A DNA stretch of 64,000 nt from Marsupella aquatica (Eukaryota > Marchantiophyta), in contig OZ316894.1 of the NCBI GenBank assembly GCA_973895155.1, positions 26,722,001 through 26,786,000 on the forward strand, given 5' to 3'. Both the position numbers and the translations under genes were made by a program. Below, piece after piece: positions 48,901 through 58,360 of this stretch (within the stretch, counting starts at the first letter, position 1; every line of letters begins with the position of its first letter). The notes under the pieces were generated by a model, which ran no database searches, was not told the origin of the DNA, and was given only the letters and a program-made list of their open reading frames with translations.

Positions 48901-49476
48901 TACGGGAACGTGGAGCTGGGTGAGCGTGCCGCTAACGAGCTTTTCAAGTTGGAACCCGTTAAGGCCTCTACATATGTGCTGCTCTCCAATATCTATGCTG
49001 CAGCTGGGAAGTGGGAGAAGGTGTCATCTGTGCGCACTATGATGCATGAGAGAGGTGTTCGGAAAGAACCAGGACGTAGCTGGATTGAAGTTGATAATAA
49101 GATCCATGAATTTGTTGCGGGGGACACATCTCACCCAGAAGCGGAGGCGATCTATACTGAGCTGAATAAATTGAGTGAAAAACTGAAGGCTGAAGGCTAC
49201 GTTCCGGATACCCAACTTGTGTTGCATGATATTAATGAGGAGGATAAAGAGCTAGCTCTTTGCTCTCATAGTGAGAAGTTGGCTATTGTTTTCGGACTTA
49301 TGCACCTACCTTGGGGAGAACCAATTCGTGTAAGTAAGAACCTTCGGGTGTGTTCAGATTGCCACTCAGCAACCAAGTATATCTCTAAGGTGACCGGACG
49401 CGAGATTATTGCGAGGGATGCAAATCGGTTCCACCATTTTAAAGATGGAATGTGTTCTTGTGGTGATTACTGGTGA
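45979..49476 (+). CDS. PPR protein of the PLS-DYW class, predicted organellar RNA-editing factor
   Basis: An intronless frame of 1165 codons starts at ATG 45979; the frame is open farther upstream, so an earlier exon is possible. PLS-class PPR proteins bind organellar transcripts and their DYW domain deaminates C to U. Residues 1-287 have no recognisable motif, unusually long for a targeting region. PPR motifs run from 46840 as L-S, five P-L-S triplets (35+35+31 residues) and P, then L2, S2 (48766), E1 (48862) and E2. The DYW domain has the PG box, the catalytic HSE (CSHSEKLAI), zinc ligands in CSDCH and HHFKDGMCSCGDYW at the end. All catalytic residues are present. The central triplets are near-identical at DNA level, showing recent amplification. 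A partial inverted copy of the gene lies at 63370-64000. Confidence 0.93.
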   Translation: MTRKALWVVCCSTPAWVKAKLKLITQGRLESRPYGIVGPVIRQMSGVAKIYSPCLQRVQHELDAFRDHWRLQKKAAELYGREAQSAQPAYNGEAEACAGFQSVTGHDNHVARLEAPSPQTCPGAAKWREAAKMIEQNWNPSHKVVGGIESRQQNTDSLKLQLGRTGDIKSKLTRCLITNGVQDIREPEPLSRQEEEQASAICEEGVTENLGRQHLINEELLRKENWWEAGLDLIGQGGLRSLSNCGSRDWSQNSAQRNGSCDMHSAGTTSQAIAVLQNRLQRGITTNSYTYVKVLQMCSKQKDLLAAKQVQDHIIQSGMDKNEYVAVTLLNVYIKCGALLDARRVFDQLEKKSVITWNNMIAGYAKNDHAESAVKLFNQMREEGVQPNEITYLSILKACAYPLALNWGKEVHVYIRHTGFESDVRVGTALLQMYAKSGTIDDARLVFDRMEKRDGVTWTAMLRAYAEAGHGVEAYRLFLQMRREGFEPDAITYLSILNASASAGALEWVKEVHGHASKAGLESDLRVSNALVHMYAKSGSIHDARLVFDRMEKRDVITWNVMIGGLAQHGCGHEAYRLFLQMRREGFEPDAFTYASILNASASAGALEWVKEVHGHARNAGLESDLRVGIALVHMYAKSGSIDDARLVFDRMEKRDVVTWNTMIGGLAQHGSGHEAYRVFLQMRREGFEPDAFTYASILNASASAGALEWVKEVHGHARNAGLESDLRVGIALVHMYAKSGSIDDARLVFDRMEKRDVVTWNVMIGGLAQHGCGHEAYRLFLQMRRDGSEPDAFTYASILNAPASAGALEWVKEVHGHARTAGLESDLRVGNALVHMYAKSGSIDDAQQVFGRLGKHDVITWNIMIGGLAQHGHGHEALELFRQMTADYVKPIETSFTAVLSACAHGGLVDDGRRIFSTMTQDYGIERTVVHYNLMVDILGRAGRLEEAKQLISKMPIEPDDVTWTALLGACRTYGNVELGERAANELFKLEPVKASTYVLLSNIYAAAGKWEKVSSVRTMMHERGVRKEPGRSWIEVDNKIHEFVAGDTSHPEAEAIYTELNKLSEKLKAEGYVPDTQLVLHDINEEDKELALCSHSEKLAIVFGLMHLPWGEPIRVSKNLRVCSDCHSATKYISKVTGREIIARDANRFHHFKDGMCSCGDYW
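47398..48603 (+). repeat. In-gene array of 303-bp PLS units
   Basis: Four successive 303-bp units (starting about 47398, 47701, 48004 and 48307), each encoding one 101-residue set of PPR motifs, share long identical DNA such as AGTGCGGGGGCTTTGGAGTG and CATGTATGCAAAGAGTGGCA. Units two and three differ by only a few bases. The match includes synonymous positions, so this is recent tandem duplication or gene conversion and not just protein-level constraint. Confidence 0.9.
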
Positions 49477-50732
49477 ACCCAGATTGAAAGCTGTGTTGGG
49501 TGGGCTGGAAAGTGACTCTAAAGCTGTAGTCACTGGCAGCGCAGGTACAACCAGGTTTTCGTTGCTGCAATTCTGTGAATTTATTTTGAGATTCTGCAAT
49601 TTGGGGGTGGAACTAGCCCTCTTCTGGCTGAAAGACCATCTCATGTAAGAGGAATCTTACGCGAGTTTAGGTTTGAGAGTCGCAATCATAGATGCGTGAA
49701 ATCAAGATCATGGCCTGATATGTAGAAAGTTCTTTTGATATTTTTGTTGCATTTTGTCGTTAGATCAGTAGAAGGGTTTGCATATAGTAGCTGCCTTGCC
49801 AAACTAACTGGAAGGGAACTCACTTTGCTGACACGAGACGGTACTATCAAGGGCATGACGATACGATTCGCCGATGGCAACCTCCCCCAGCATTGAACTT
49901 TAAGCAATCAGTCTCAGTTTATTGACTTGGAGAGAAAGCCTTTGGCTCCTAAACTCGTGGATGTTTCCAGATCTGATACAGCTTGATGATGTAGGTTGGA
50001 GACTAGAAACTTCAATTCTAGTAAGGGGGCCATGTTCTTCTGCTTCAAAACTAGTTGGCAGTCTAAATTCAACCAAAGATGTGAAGTTCCATCTGCAACT
50101 CAACTGTTCTGAGCTTCGCAGATTCACAAGATAAAGTCGTGAAACGTGCTCTAAAGCTTGTTAACTACTCCGGGTTTAGGAAAGGAGTAAGTCCTAAACT
50201 TATGCGAGAGTGGGAATGATGCACTGTACACTGCTATGCTCGAGGATCATCGGACAAGGCAGGGAAGTGGACTGTATTTGCAGTAGAAACTTTGCTACGT
50301 TTATGGCATCATTTAAATCGGAAAGCTCATAGACTGCACGTGAACAGAGAAGGGAGCATAGTTCTGCAAGGAATAGTGGATTAGCATGTCTGTTGCTTCT
50401 GTGGGGCCCATGCCTACTGCAAGAAAATCGATTCATCTTGGAGAAGGTCTTGAGAGAGATTAATCTGTTCTCTTCTTTTTGGTGTGAATTTGCTTGGGTG
50501 AGAATGATGTTGAAGACGTCTGGTGGAAGGACACCATTCTTCCTTGAACTAACGTGACAACATTGAGGCAGCAATCAATCCTGAACTTTAATTTGTGCAT
50601 GTTCTTTAGAATGGAATGCCAATGTGAGTTGTTTTCCTCAATTGTTGGCAGTCAACACACAACAGACGAGGTATTGTATGATGCGAGCAAACAGGAAATT
50701 TTGCTAGCAAATGTGGAAATGGCCAGCGAGGC
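48846..50732 (+). repeat. Left arm of a large inverted duplication
   Basis: This segment, covering the last 210 codons of the PPR gene and about 1.25 kb downstream, matches the reverse complement of 62235-64000. Similarity stops after the shared GAGCAAACAGGAAAT segment and its next 40 bases, near 50732 and 62235. The right arm continues past the window edge, so the true length is greater. Confidence 0.88.
49686..50127 (-). pseudogene. Unidentified coding remnant convergent with the PPR gene
   Basis: Two minus-strand segments are conserved with the right arm of the inverted duplication. One encodes FEAEEHGPLTRI and LQPTSSSCIRSG. The other ends QLLYANPSTDLTTK...RTFYIS...LDFTHL, with the same stop position in both copies. 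Here the second segment is interrupted by a TAG after FPSS. I do not recognise the family. It may be a small gene whose exons I cannot join, or sequence conserved only because the duplication is young. Confidence 0.35.
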
Positions 50733-52077
50733 AATACCCTACTGCCTGCAAATCCACTGGAATGCTCTGAGCCCAACCTGTCCCACTTATCATCTTTAGT
50801 GGTGAAGTCTCCACTGTTGCTTTAAACTCAGGCCCATCTGGTTTTGGCTCCTTTGTTTGTTGTCGCTGTTGTTGGCTTCTTGGCTGATAAGCCGAACTGG
50901 CCTTCTTGGTGGCCCAGGGGCCTCAACATTACCTCCTCCCTTGCCATTCATTGTGTCCCAAGATGATTCTCCCCCAAGAACGATCCCTTTCCATTCATTG
51001 TGTCCCAAAATGTTCTCCTCCAAGAACTATCTCCATTGTCCTAAGCCACAGGAGTTTAGGGTCCTCCTGATGGCTTCCAATGCTTAAAGGGTACACCTGT
51101 AGATGGCCTCCCTTGTGCCTACTACACTGCCCTTGCACAATAATAGCTGGTGAATCTGTTTTCCTGTGGGAGTCCAGAGGAATGAATTCTGATTCAGCTC
51201 CCCTCCAAAAAAAGGTTTGCTACAACTGCCAGCCCCCTGCTCCGCCTGTACATAAGTTGCCACAAACTTGTGAGCCTCCTTGGAAAGGCATCCCTTAAAG
51301 TTCTGAGTCTGGTTGATGTTGCTCAGCCCAACTTCAGCTCCAGCCCAAAGAAAAGTGTAAAACCCTTTTATTTCACTCTATCCCTACTGACAACTACACA
51401 CCGAGCAATGCCCATGAGTAAACAAATATAAACAAATGACTTGTAAAAAGCTCAAAAGGAATTGCCCTATGCGCACACACCTGGCTTGGCCCTTAGTCTT
51501 AGGGACGCCTTTTTGCCAAATATGTTGGACTGTACCTCAGAACCCACTTATGTTCCCTTATTGTAACCCTAAATGTACTCAGGACTACTTAGAGCATCCA
51601 CACCTCCTGGCACCTGCATCACTAACACTTTGGCGGGGTCTCAGTAGCCTGAAACTTCCCCAGACCCACGATTTTTTGGGCCCTTGCACCGGTTTAAGGC
51701 AAACAAGCCCGTTAAAATGATTCACCACCTTTCCAACCTGACTTTGGCAGTTCGAGCCCATACAATGAACTGACACGGATGGTCGCCCTCATGAATGTTT
51801 GAAGTTTTGCTTGAAGTATCTTGAATATCGAACACCATAGCCTGCAAGTGAAGTTCTCATCACTGCTTGCAAGAACTCAGTGGAATTGTTGGAGTAAACT
51901 GGCCAATCCTTGTGCATGAAGAGAGAATCTGCAATTGCAGTCGACTGCCAGCTAATTTCTATGGAGGAGGAGCACCATTTCTGGGTGAAGGCCATACTGA
52001 CAGGTCCATTGTCTCTCCAATCATTTAGCACAACTGAGCACAAGTGCAAACAAGGAGGGGTATCACTGCGAGGGAAG
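50733..52077. other. Intergenic DNA, no gene recognised
   Basis: No protein-like frame or repeat structure is supported here. Confidence 0.3.
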
Positions 52078-52545
52078 AAGCCCAATAAAGATTGGAAGAG
52101 AGAGATAGGGCATGAACTAATTTGGCAAGACTACTTTGCAGAGAATTGTACATATGACTAAGGATTTTTGTCATAGATACAGGATGACCCGCAGATTGTT
52201 CCTGAGGATTATGCTGGCAGTTTGTGCACGCGACACTTTTTCCAGCAAAAAGAGAATGATGCTAAAATGGGGTTGTCTGGTCCACAAAAAATCACAGCTT
52301 CTCTCCCGCAGCTGGCTTTTGGAATGGGGCAGATGCAACAGATGAGTATTGTTGATTGGCAAAACCAACTGCACAAAATTTGTTATAACCAGGTTTTGTT
52401 TGGCCATTGGAGAATTGTATGAGGAGACATATTTGAGGAAGCCAGATAGGAATGATTTTGAGAGATTGCTTGTTGTTGTCACACCATATTGCATTATGTG
52501 CAACTTTGCTAATTGCTTGCTAAGTTGTTGTCTTGCTTGTGTGTT
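52078..52545 (+). pseudogene. Harbinger-type (ALP1-like) transposase remnant
   Basis: The plus strand reads DWKREIGHELIWQDYFAENC, then, after a 1-nt shift near 52159, FCHRYRMTRRLFLRIML. After another shift near 52250 it reads KMGLSGPQKITASLPQLAFG, and finally YEETYLRKPDRNDFERLL near 52418-52471. This is the order found at the N-terminus of plant Harbinger/ALP1-like nucleases: a basic start, YF..N..Y, FR.RFRM.R.LFLRI, GLS..QK.TA..R.LA.G, and EYLR.P...D..RLL. The catalytic DDE region is absent. It abuts the 446-bp repeat at 52557. Confidence 0.7.
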
Positions 52546-52556
52546 TGGGGGTGACT

Positions 52557-53297
52557 TGTAGTAACAGATCACCTGGTACTTGGGGGGTTAACTTAGTGTA
52601 TATTTTGGGGTACCACGTGCGATCCTAGCCTAATATAAACACACATATTTTATAATGGGAATATTCCAAAAACATTCTCTATTTTCAATATTAATGACCT
52701 ACTTTACTTTATAAAAGGTATATATTAGAGAATATTCTATAAATATTGGTCTATAATACCTTCTTTTGCTTCCTACGCTTTTTAAAAATTTAGCTAATTT
52801 CTATGAAAAATACATATTTTGGATCGCACGTGGTTCCTAAGATTTTTGATAGTCAACCCCCCGAGACCTGGTAGGGGTGATCCATTCACCCAGGTCACTA
52901 TGTCTTGTGCCAAGAAAGGGGGTATACTTTGGAGAATGAGTATTGAGGCCTCATTCTTCCAAGTGGAGCCTTCCGGCACTAGTAGAGTCTTCGTCGTGTG
53001 AGATGGCTATGGTGTGAGAGTGGAGCGATGGCGGTTGCCATGTTAGCACATTAGTCCAACCATAGCTGGACTAAATCTGGAGTTCCACATCAATGGCTAG
53101 CGGGAGGGTTTGGCCCAACTTATAGTACATTATGACTTCGCACAAGATTACTTTGAAGAATGAGATTTGAGGTTTCTAGACTGTGCGGACAGCGGAGGAA
53201 CTTGGTGGAGATTGATGATTTGTTCATTTGTTCATTCGTTGGAGTCAATTGTTGGGGGCATTTGCTGATCGTGGTGTTGAGTTGCTGGTTGGCAACA
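52557..53297 (+). repeat. 446-bp solo-LTR-like repeat, copy B, split by a MITE
   Basis: It begins TGTAGTAACAGATCACCTGG and ends GGTTGGCAACA. Without the 287-bp MITE and one 8-bp target copy it is 446 bp, as copy A at 17933-18378 (opposite strand). Shared blocks include TTCACCCAGGTCAC, CTTCCGGCACTAGTAGAGT and GTGTTGAGTTGCT. The flanking 5-bp sequences (tgact, attgt) do not match. Confidence 0.62.
52579..52865. mobile_element. 287-bp hAT-type MITE, copy 2, nested in the 446-bp repeat
   Basis: It has the same length, ends and orientation as copy 1 (CTTGGGGGGTTAACTTAG ... GTCAACCCCCCGAG). A perfect 8-bp duplication ACCTGGTA flanks it at 52571-52578 and 52866-52873. Copy A of the host repeat has a single ACTTGGTA at the matching position, which is an empty-site reference for the insertion. 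Confidence 0.9.
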
Positions 53298-53534
53298 ATT
53301 GTTTTCTGAACTTTGATTGGTTGAATATGGAGTGGTTCAACGTAATTGCATCCAGAGCTTGTGGCAGTGGCTATTGCTTGTTGTGTGCCAATTGAATGCA
53401 TGTGTAAGCTCTGCCCATTTTTATTAGAGAGGAGAACATGCTACAGGATTTTGTGTGAAGAAATATCATGCAAAAACCATGGCAAAATTTTGATAGAAAT
53501 AGTTGTAGAACTCAAATTGGAGAACTGTTTCTTG

Positions 53535-53878
53535 TGTTGAGCATAGACGACATTCGTAACGGCAAGCCCATGAACCATCCAACGCACAAGAGTCGACACA
53601 GAGAGATACATGGTTCACCTCCACATGAGGCTACGTCCACGGGAACATACAAGAGCTTTACTGCACTCTAGGCCGACCGGCCATACCAAGCATCCACAGC
53701 ACAAGCTCTTCCTATCTCTCAACTAGCTCCATAACAATGAGCCTTTGTTCCACCAGGGTCTGGCATCATCCCTGGCTATATACACAACAGCACTACCACT
53801 AACATTAGCTAAGTCCTAACCCGAGTTAGACTAACTGTGGTTAGCTCATGAGTCACAAGACTAGAGCAATATCTAACA
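53535..53878 (-). repeat. 3' LTR of the copia element
   Basis: 344 bp, TG..CA ends, identical to the 5' LTR except at four positions. The polypurine tract lies directly inside it. Confidence 0.96.
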
Positions 53879-53889
53879 AACTCCCCCTT
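53879..53889 (-). promoter_or_regulatory. Polypurine tract of the copia element
   Basis: On the minus strand AAGGGGGAGTT directly precedes the 3' LTR, the expected position of the plus-strand DNA primer. Confidence 0.85.
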
Positions 53890-54085
53890 GACTCTTGTCT
53901 TGGGGACTGGACTAAATGCTACCATATGGAATCCTCAGCGGGAAGTTCTAGACAATCACCAAACCAGGTCTCCCCCTAAAAACCACAAGGGTTAACTAAG
54001 GGTTAACTAGAACTAAGCCGTAACCTAACAGGAATGAGTAATCCATATACAAATAGTCACACATTGCTAAATAACTCTACTTGCA

Positions 54086-57000
54086 CTACAACTGCAAAAC
54101 CTGCAAAGTAGCACGGTGTCTTGAGAAACTCTCCAAAGGAATCACTTTGGTAAAGGCATCAGCGGGATTGAGCTTTCCATCAATCTTGACTAGCTCAAAA
54201 GTTTGATCAGACACTGCTTGCCTAATAAAATGGTACCTGATATCAATGTGCTTCACCCTGCTATCCATCACCTGGTTAGCAGCCAAGTGAAGAGCACTCT
54301 GACTATCACAGTTTAGAGTCATTTTTCCATGCTCTAAACCCATCTCCGCGATCAACTTATCCAACCAAATTGCTTCCTTTGCTGCTTCTGCTGCTGCAAC
54401 ATACTCTGCTTCTGTAGTAGACTGAGATATGCACTTCTGCAAGGTAGATTTCCAACTGATACATCCTCCTCCAAGAGTGTATATAAACCCAGTTGTAGAT
54501 CTCCCTGTATCCAGACAGCCTCCATAGTCAGAATCTACATAGCCAAGTAATGTTCTATCTGATCTGTTATCAAATAGTAATCCATAGTCCTGTGTACCCT
54601 TGAGATACCTGAGAATCCACTTCACAGCTTCCCAATGTATCTTCCCTGGATTTGACATGAATCTGCTAACCTTGCCCATCGCTAGGGCCAAGTCAGGCCT
54701 AGTACAAGTCATCAAATACATCAGACTGCCTACTGCCTTCTCATAAGGAATCTTAGCCATCAGACCTTTCTCCACAACATCCGTAGGAGAGAAAGCCGAT
54801 AATAACTTGAAATGTGAAGCTAAAGGAATACTCACTGGCTTACAGTTTTCCATGTTGAATCGTGCAAGTACTTTCCTCGCATACTGGCCTTGACTCAAGC
54901 ACAACTGTCCAGTCTCAGAGTTCCTAAAAATCTCCATCCCTAAGATCCTCTTGGCCTTACCAAGATCCTTCATCCTGAATTCAGCACTCAATTTCGCCTT
55001 GAGACTGTCAACCTCAGATTGATCTTTAGCCACAATCAGCATGTCATCCACATAGATCACCAGAATGATGAAACCAAATACATCATTCTTGACTGATTTT
55101 GTATACACACAAGGATCATACACCATCCTTGTAAAACCTTGAGCAAGCATGAAATCATCAAACCGCTTGTTCCATTGTCTGGGGGATTGCTTCAATCCAT
55201 ACAAGGACTTGAGCAATTTGCAAACTAAGTTCTCTTGGCCTTTCTTCATAAAGCCTAGTGGCTGTCTCATGAAGATCAACTCTTCCAAGTTGCCATAGAG
55301 AAAGGCAGTAACAACATCCATCTGATCCATCACCAGACCAAAAAATACAACAAGCTGACACAAGATCCGAATTGTGGAATACTTAGCCACCGGTGAAAAG
55401 ACCTCATTGTAGTCCACTCCTTTCTCCTGAGTGAACCCCTTGGCAACAAGCCTTGCCTTGTAGATCTTATCTCCACCCTCTGAAGGACTGTCCTTCAACT
55501 TATAAATCCACTTGCTGTCCACCACTTGTTGACCTCTTGGAAGCTCCACCAACTCCCATGTCTTGTTGTCACTCAAAGATTGCAACTCCCTCTGCATTGC
55601 TGCATTCCACTCATGCTTATGCTCTGAAGCACAAGCCTCACTATACGAAGAAGGCTCTCCTTCTTCCAAGATCAAAGCCATGTCATCTTCATCAGGTGCA
55701 ATGTCAATATCATCTAGCTTAGATGAGTCTGCCCATTGACCATACCTGGTAGGAGCTCTAGTAGAACGACTGGAAGTTCTTCTAGTAGATGACTCAGGCT
55801 GATCTGCTGCTGCTACTGGTTGAATTTGAGGTACCCCAGCAACAATCTGCTCCTCTTGTTCCATAACAGGAACCAGCTCCAAGCCCGGAGCTTCTCCATC
55901 TCTCCTGTCATGAACTGCATCATGACTAATCTCCCCCTCAACCCCGTCCGGGATGGGAGATTTCCCCTTGTCAGTATGGGATTCTTGAGAACTCTCCCCC
56001 TCCTTTGATGATTTGGATTCATTAAAGGACACATCTCTACTGACAATTAGTTTACAGGTTACTAGATCCCATAACCTATAACCCTTCACACCTTTCTGAT
56101 AGCCAAGGAAAATGCACTTCTTCGACTTGGACTCCAGCTTGGATCGAAGGTGGGAAGGTGTAAGCACATAAGCATCACATCCAAAAATCCTCAGATGTGA
56201 GTAATCTGCTGGACGCCCGTACCTCATTTCAAATGGCGTCTTGAATCCAATAGAACTGGATGGAGAAAAATTTACCAAATAAGCTGTAGTGTTGACAGCT
56301 TCAGCCCAAAACTCATGTGGTAAGCATGATTGACTCAACATACTCCTCGAGCGGTCCAATAGTGTTTGGTTGAGTCTCTCAGAAACACCATTCTGCTGAG
56401 GAGTATAACTTGTTGTGAGATGGCGGGTGATCCCCTGCTCCTTACAATACGTTCCAAATTCACCGGAATTGTATTCACCGCCGTTATCCGATCGAAGATA
56501 TCTCACCTTATTACCAGTCTGATTCTCAACTTGGGCTTTCCACTTCTTAAAAATGGCAAAAACATCAGACTTATTGTGTAGAAAGTATATCCACATATAC
56601 CTTGAGTAATCGTCTATGAACGTGACATAATATAACCGTCCAGAATGTGAGGGAGTAGGGGCTGGACCCCACACATCACTATGTACATACTCAAGTACCT
56701 CCTTGCTGGTGTGAGTTCCAACTCCGAAGGATTTCCTGTGCTGCTTCCCTAGCACACAGTGCTCACAAAATTCCAACTTACAAGATTGCAATTTAGAAAG
56801 TAATCCTTTCTTCTGAAGAATAACCAAACCTTTTTCACTCATGTGGCCCAAACGGAAGTGCCACAGCCGGGCCGTCTCCTCATGAGATAAGGTTACATTG
56901 GCTTCATCACAAACTACACTGCCCTCCAAAACGTATAGATTGCTATGTCTCTTTCCCTTCAATACAACTTTAGTACCAGTTGAAACCTGAAGGACACCAT

Positions 57001-57304
57001 TAGCAGAGCTCCACTGATGGTCATTTGCTTCTAAAACTCCAAGTGAAATGAGATTTTTCATCATGCTGGGAATATGTCTCACATTCCTCAACTTTCTCAC
57101 AGCACCATCAAACATCTGAAATCTTACAGATCCAAGTCCAACAACTTGACATGGGATTCCATTTCCCATCAAAACTGACCCGTTGGAAACCGTGTAAGAA
57201 CTGAAACAATCTCTCCTAGAGCAAATGTGAAAAGTACATGCACTATCTAGAATCCAGTCATCACTACCTGAATTTGACACTACGTTGAGAGCATAACCTT
57301 GACA
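54086..57304 (-). CDS. pol: Copia pol: protease, integrase, reverse transcriptase, RNase H
   Basis: This open segment begins right after the gag TGA and is in the same frame; it has no proper ATG start. The retroviral-type protease active site is WILDSACTFH, with DSA in place of the commoner DSG/DTG. The integrase zinc region is LWHFRLGH...CEHC. The integrase core has D, D and E in YVHSDVWG, LRSDNGGEY and QNGVSERLN; the second D and the E are 35 residues apart, as expected. Reverse transcriptase carries DVVTAFLYG and YVDDMLI. RNase H carries YVDSDYGG, TEAEYVAA and NCDSQSALHL. The order protease-integrase-RT-RNase H is that of Ty1/copia. There are no internal stops over more than 1060 codons, so pol looks functional if it can be translated past the upstream TGA. 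Confidence 0.95.
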   Translation of the reverse strand, partial: CQGYALNVVSNSGSDDWILDSACTFHICSRRDCFSSYTVSNGSVLMGNGIPCQVVGLGSVRFQMFDGAVRKLRNVRHIPSMMKNLISLGVLEANDHQWSSANGVLQVSTGTKVVLKGKRHSNLYVLEGSVVCDEANVTLSHEETARLWHFRLGHMSEKGLVILQKKGLLSKLQSCKLEFCEHCVLGKQHRKSFGVGTHTSKEVLEYVHSDVWGPAPTPSHSGRLYYVTFIDDYSRYMWIYFLHNKSDVFAIFKKWKAQVENQTGNKVRYLRSDNGGEYNSGEFGTYCKEQGITRHLTTSYTPQQNGVSERLNQTLLDRSRSMLSQSCLPHEFWAEAVNTTAYLVNFSPSSSIGFKTPFEMRYGRPADYSHLRIFGCDAYVLTPSHLRSKLESKSKKCIFLGYQKGVKGYRLWDLVTCKLIVSRDVSFNESKSSKEGESSQESHTDKGKSPIPDGVEGEISHDAVHDRRDGEAPGLELVPVMEQEEQIVAGVPQIQPVAAADQPESSTRRTSSRSTRAPTRYGQWADSSKLDDIDIAPDEDDMALILEEGEPSSYSEACASEHKHEWNAAMQRELQSLSDNKTWELVELPRGQQVVDSKWIYKLKDSPSEGGDKIYKARLVAKGFTQEKGVDYNEVFSPVAKYSTIRILCQLVVFFGLVMDQMDVVTAFLYGNLEELIFMRQPLGFMKKGQENLVCKLLKSLYGLKQSPRQWNKRFDDFMLAQGFTRMVYDPCVYTKSVKNDVFGFIILVIYVDDMLIVAKDQSEVDSLKAKLSAEFRMKDLGKAKRILGMEIFRNSETGQLCLSQGQYARKVLARFNMENCKPVSIPLASHFKLLSAFSPTDVVEKGLMAKIPYEKAVGSLMYLMTCTRPDLALAMGKVSRFMSNPGKIHWEAVKWILRYLKGTQDYGLLFDNRSDRTLLGYVDSDYGGCLDTGRSTTGFIYTLGGGCISWKSTLQKCISQSTTEAEYVAAAEAAKEAIWLDKLIAEMGLEHGKMTLNCDSQSALHLAANQVMDSRVKHIDIRYHFIRQAVSDQTFELVKIDGKLNPADAFTKVIPLESFSRHRATLQVLQL

Positions 57305-58360
57305 TCACAATATATCATCATCATCGAGTAAATCTACCTCATGCGAGCTCGATGTTGCGTTAGCAGAGGCAGTAGGGACCTTTACTCGACAATCCCTTTT
57401 CATGTGGCCAGGCTTGCCACAATTCCAACATGCAAGAGGCTTCCTCTCTTGCGATTTTTCTCTGGATTTAGATCTTCCCCGAGATGTAGATCTAAACCTG
57501 TTCTGCCCATTCGTGCGCTGCGCTGCTCTTCCCCTGTTCACATTCAGCGCAGTGCCAGAAGAAGATGCTATCTGTGATTGACCCAGCTTCTTCTGAGCAT
57601 CATCAGATAGTAAAGAGTTTACCACCTCATTATACGAAATGGACTTCAGATCTCTGTACAAGAGCACCTGTTTCAAGCCCTGATATGATGGCGGTAAGGA
57701 GCTTAGCAGAAGCAAGGCCTTATCCTCATCTTCAACTCCTTTTCCCAGGTTTGACAGATCAACCGCTAGACTGTCAAATTCATCCAGGTGATCCTGCATC
57801 TTGCTCCCTTCCTTGAGCCTGAGGCTCATCAAGAGAGATTTCTTGTATAGCCGGTCTGACGCATCTTCCCGGTAGTACTTCTCTCTTAGAGCTTTGAACA
57901 GTGACGCGCAATCCGCATAATCATCCAGCTGCTTGATGATGTGCGGCTTGAGATATAGCATCACTGCATTGACAGCAATCACCTGCTCCTGTCTCCACTG
58001 TCTCAAAAAAATCTCCTCCTCTCCATCATACTGCTCTCGCGAAGAGAGCAGATGAGCTAAGCCCATGGCCCGTAGAACACCCTTCACTTGCTTCTCCCAC
58101 AGCAAGTAGTCAGTACGACCATCGTACTTCTCCACCTCAAACTTTACTCCTCCGAATCTAGCCATCTCCCTCTTCTTCCCTACTATCGACAGCTCTGGTA
58201 GTAACACAACTTCCTCCACTGCACGCCGCACCGGTGATCGTACCGGTGTCACTAGTTCTTCCTCAAACGGTAGTAGCTCCTCCTCAGACTCTCTTTCTGA
58301 CCGTCGCGATCCTAAAGCTCCACCGACGCCAGTTCTTCCAGTATCCTCCGAGTCACTCAT
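57305..58360 (-). CDS. gag: Copia gag with CCHC zinc knuckle
   Basis: The frame from ATG 58360 gives 351 aa. It has an acidic N-terminus, a copia-type capsid domain (YDGRTDYLLWEKQVKGVL; YYREDASDRLYKKSL; LSSLPPSYQGL), an Arg/Ser-rich linker and a nucleic-acid-binding knuckle CWNCGKPGHMKRDC near residue 311. It ends in an acidic stretch and TGA (57307-57305). Gag coats the RNA and forms virus-like particles in the cytoplasm. Most copia elements make gag-pol from one frame; here the two halves are in the same frame but separated by this TGA. Confidence 0.93.
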   Translation of the reverse strand: MSDSEDTGRTGVGGALGSRRSERESEEELLPFEEELVTPVRSPVRRAVEEVVLLPELSIVGKKREMARFGGVKFEVEKYDGRTDYLLWEKQVKGVLRAMGLAHLLSSREQYDGEEEIFLRQWRQEQVIAVNAVMLYLKPHIIKQLDDYADCASLFKALREKYYREDASDRLYKKSLLMSLRLKEGSKMQDHLDEFDSLAVDLSNLGKGVEDEDKALLLLSSLPPSYQGLKQVLLYRDLKSISYNEVVNSLLSDDAQKKLGQSQIASSSGTALNVNRGRAAQRTNGQNRFRSTSRGRSKSREKSQERKPLACWNCGKPGHMKRDCRVKVPTASANATSSSHEVDLLDDDDIL

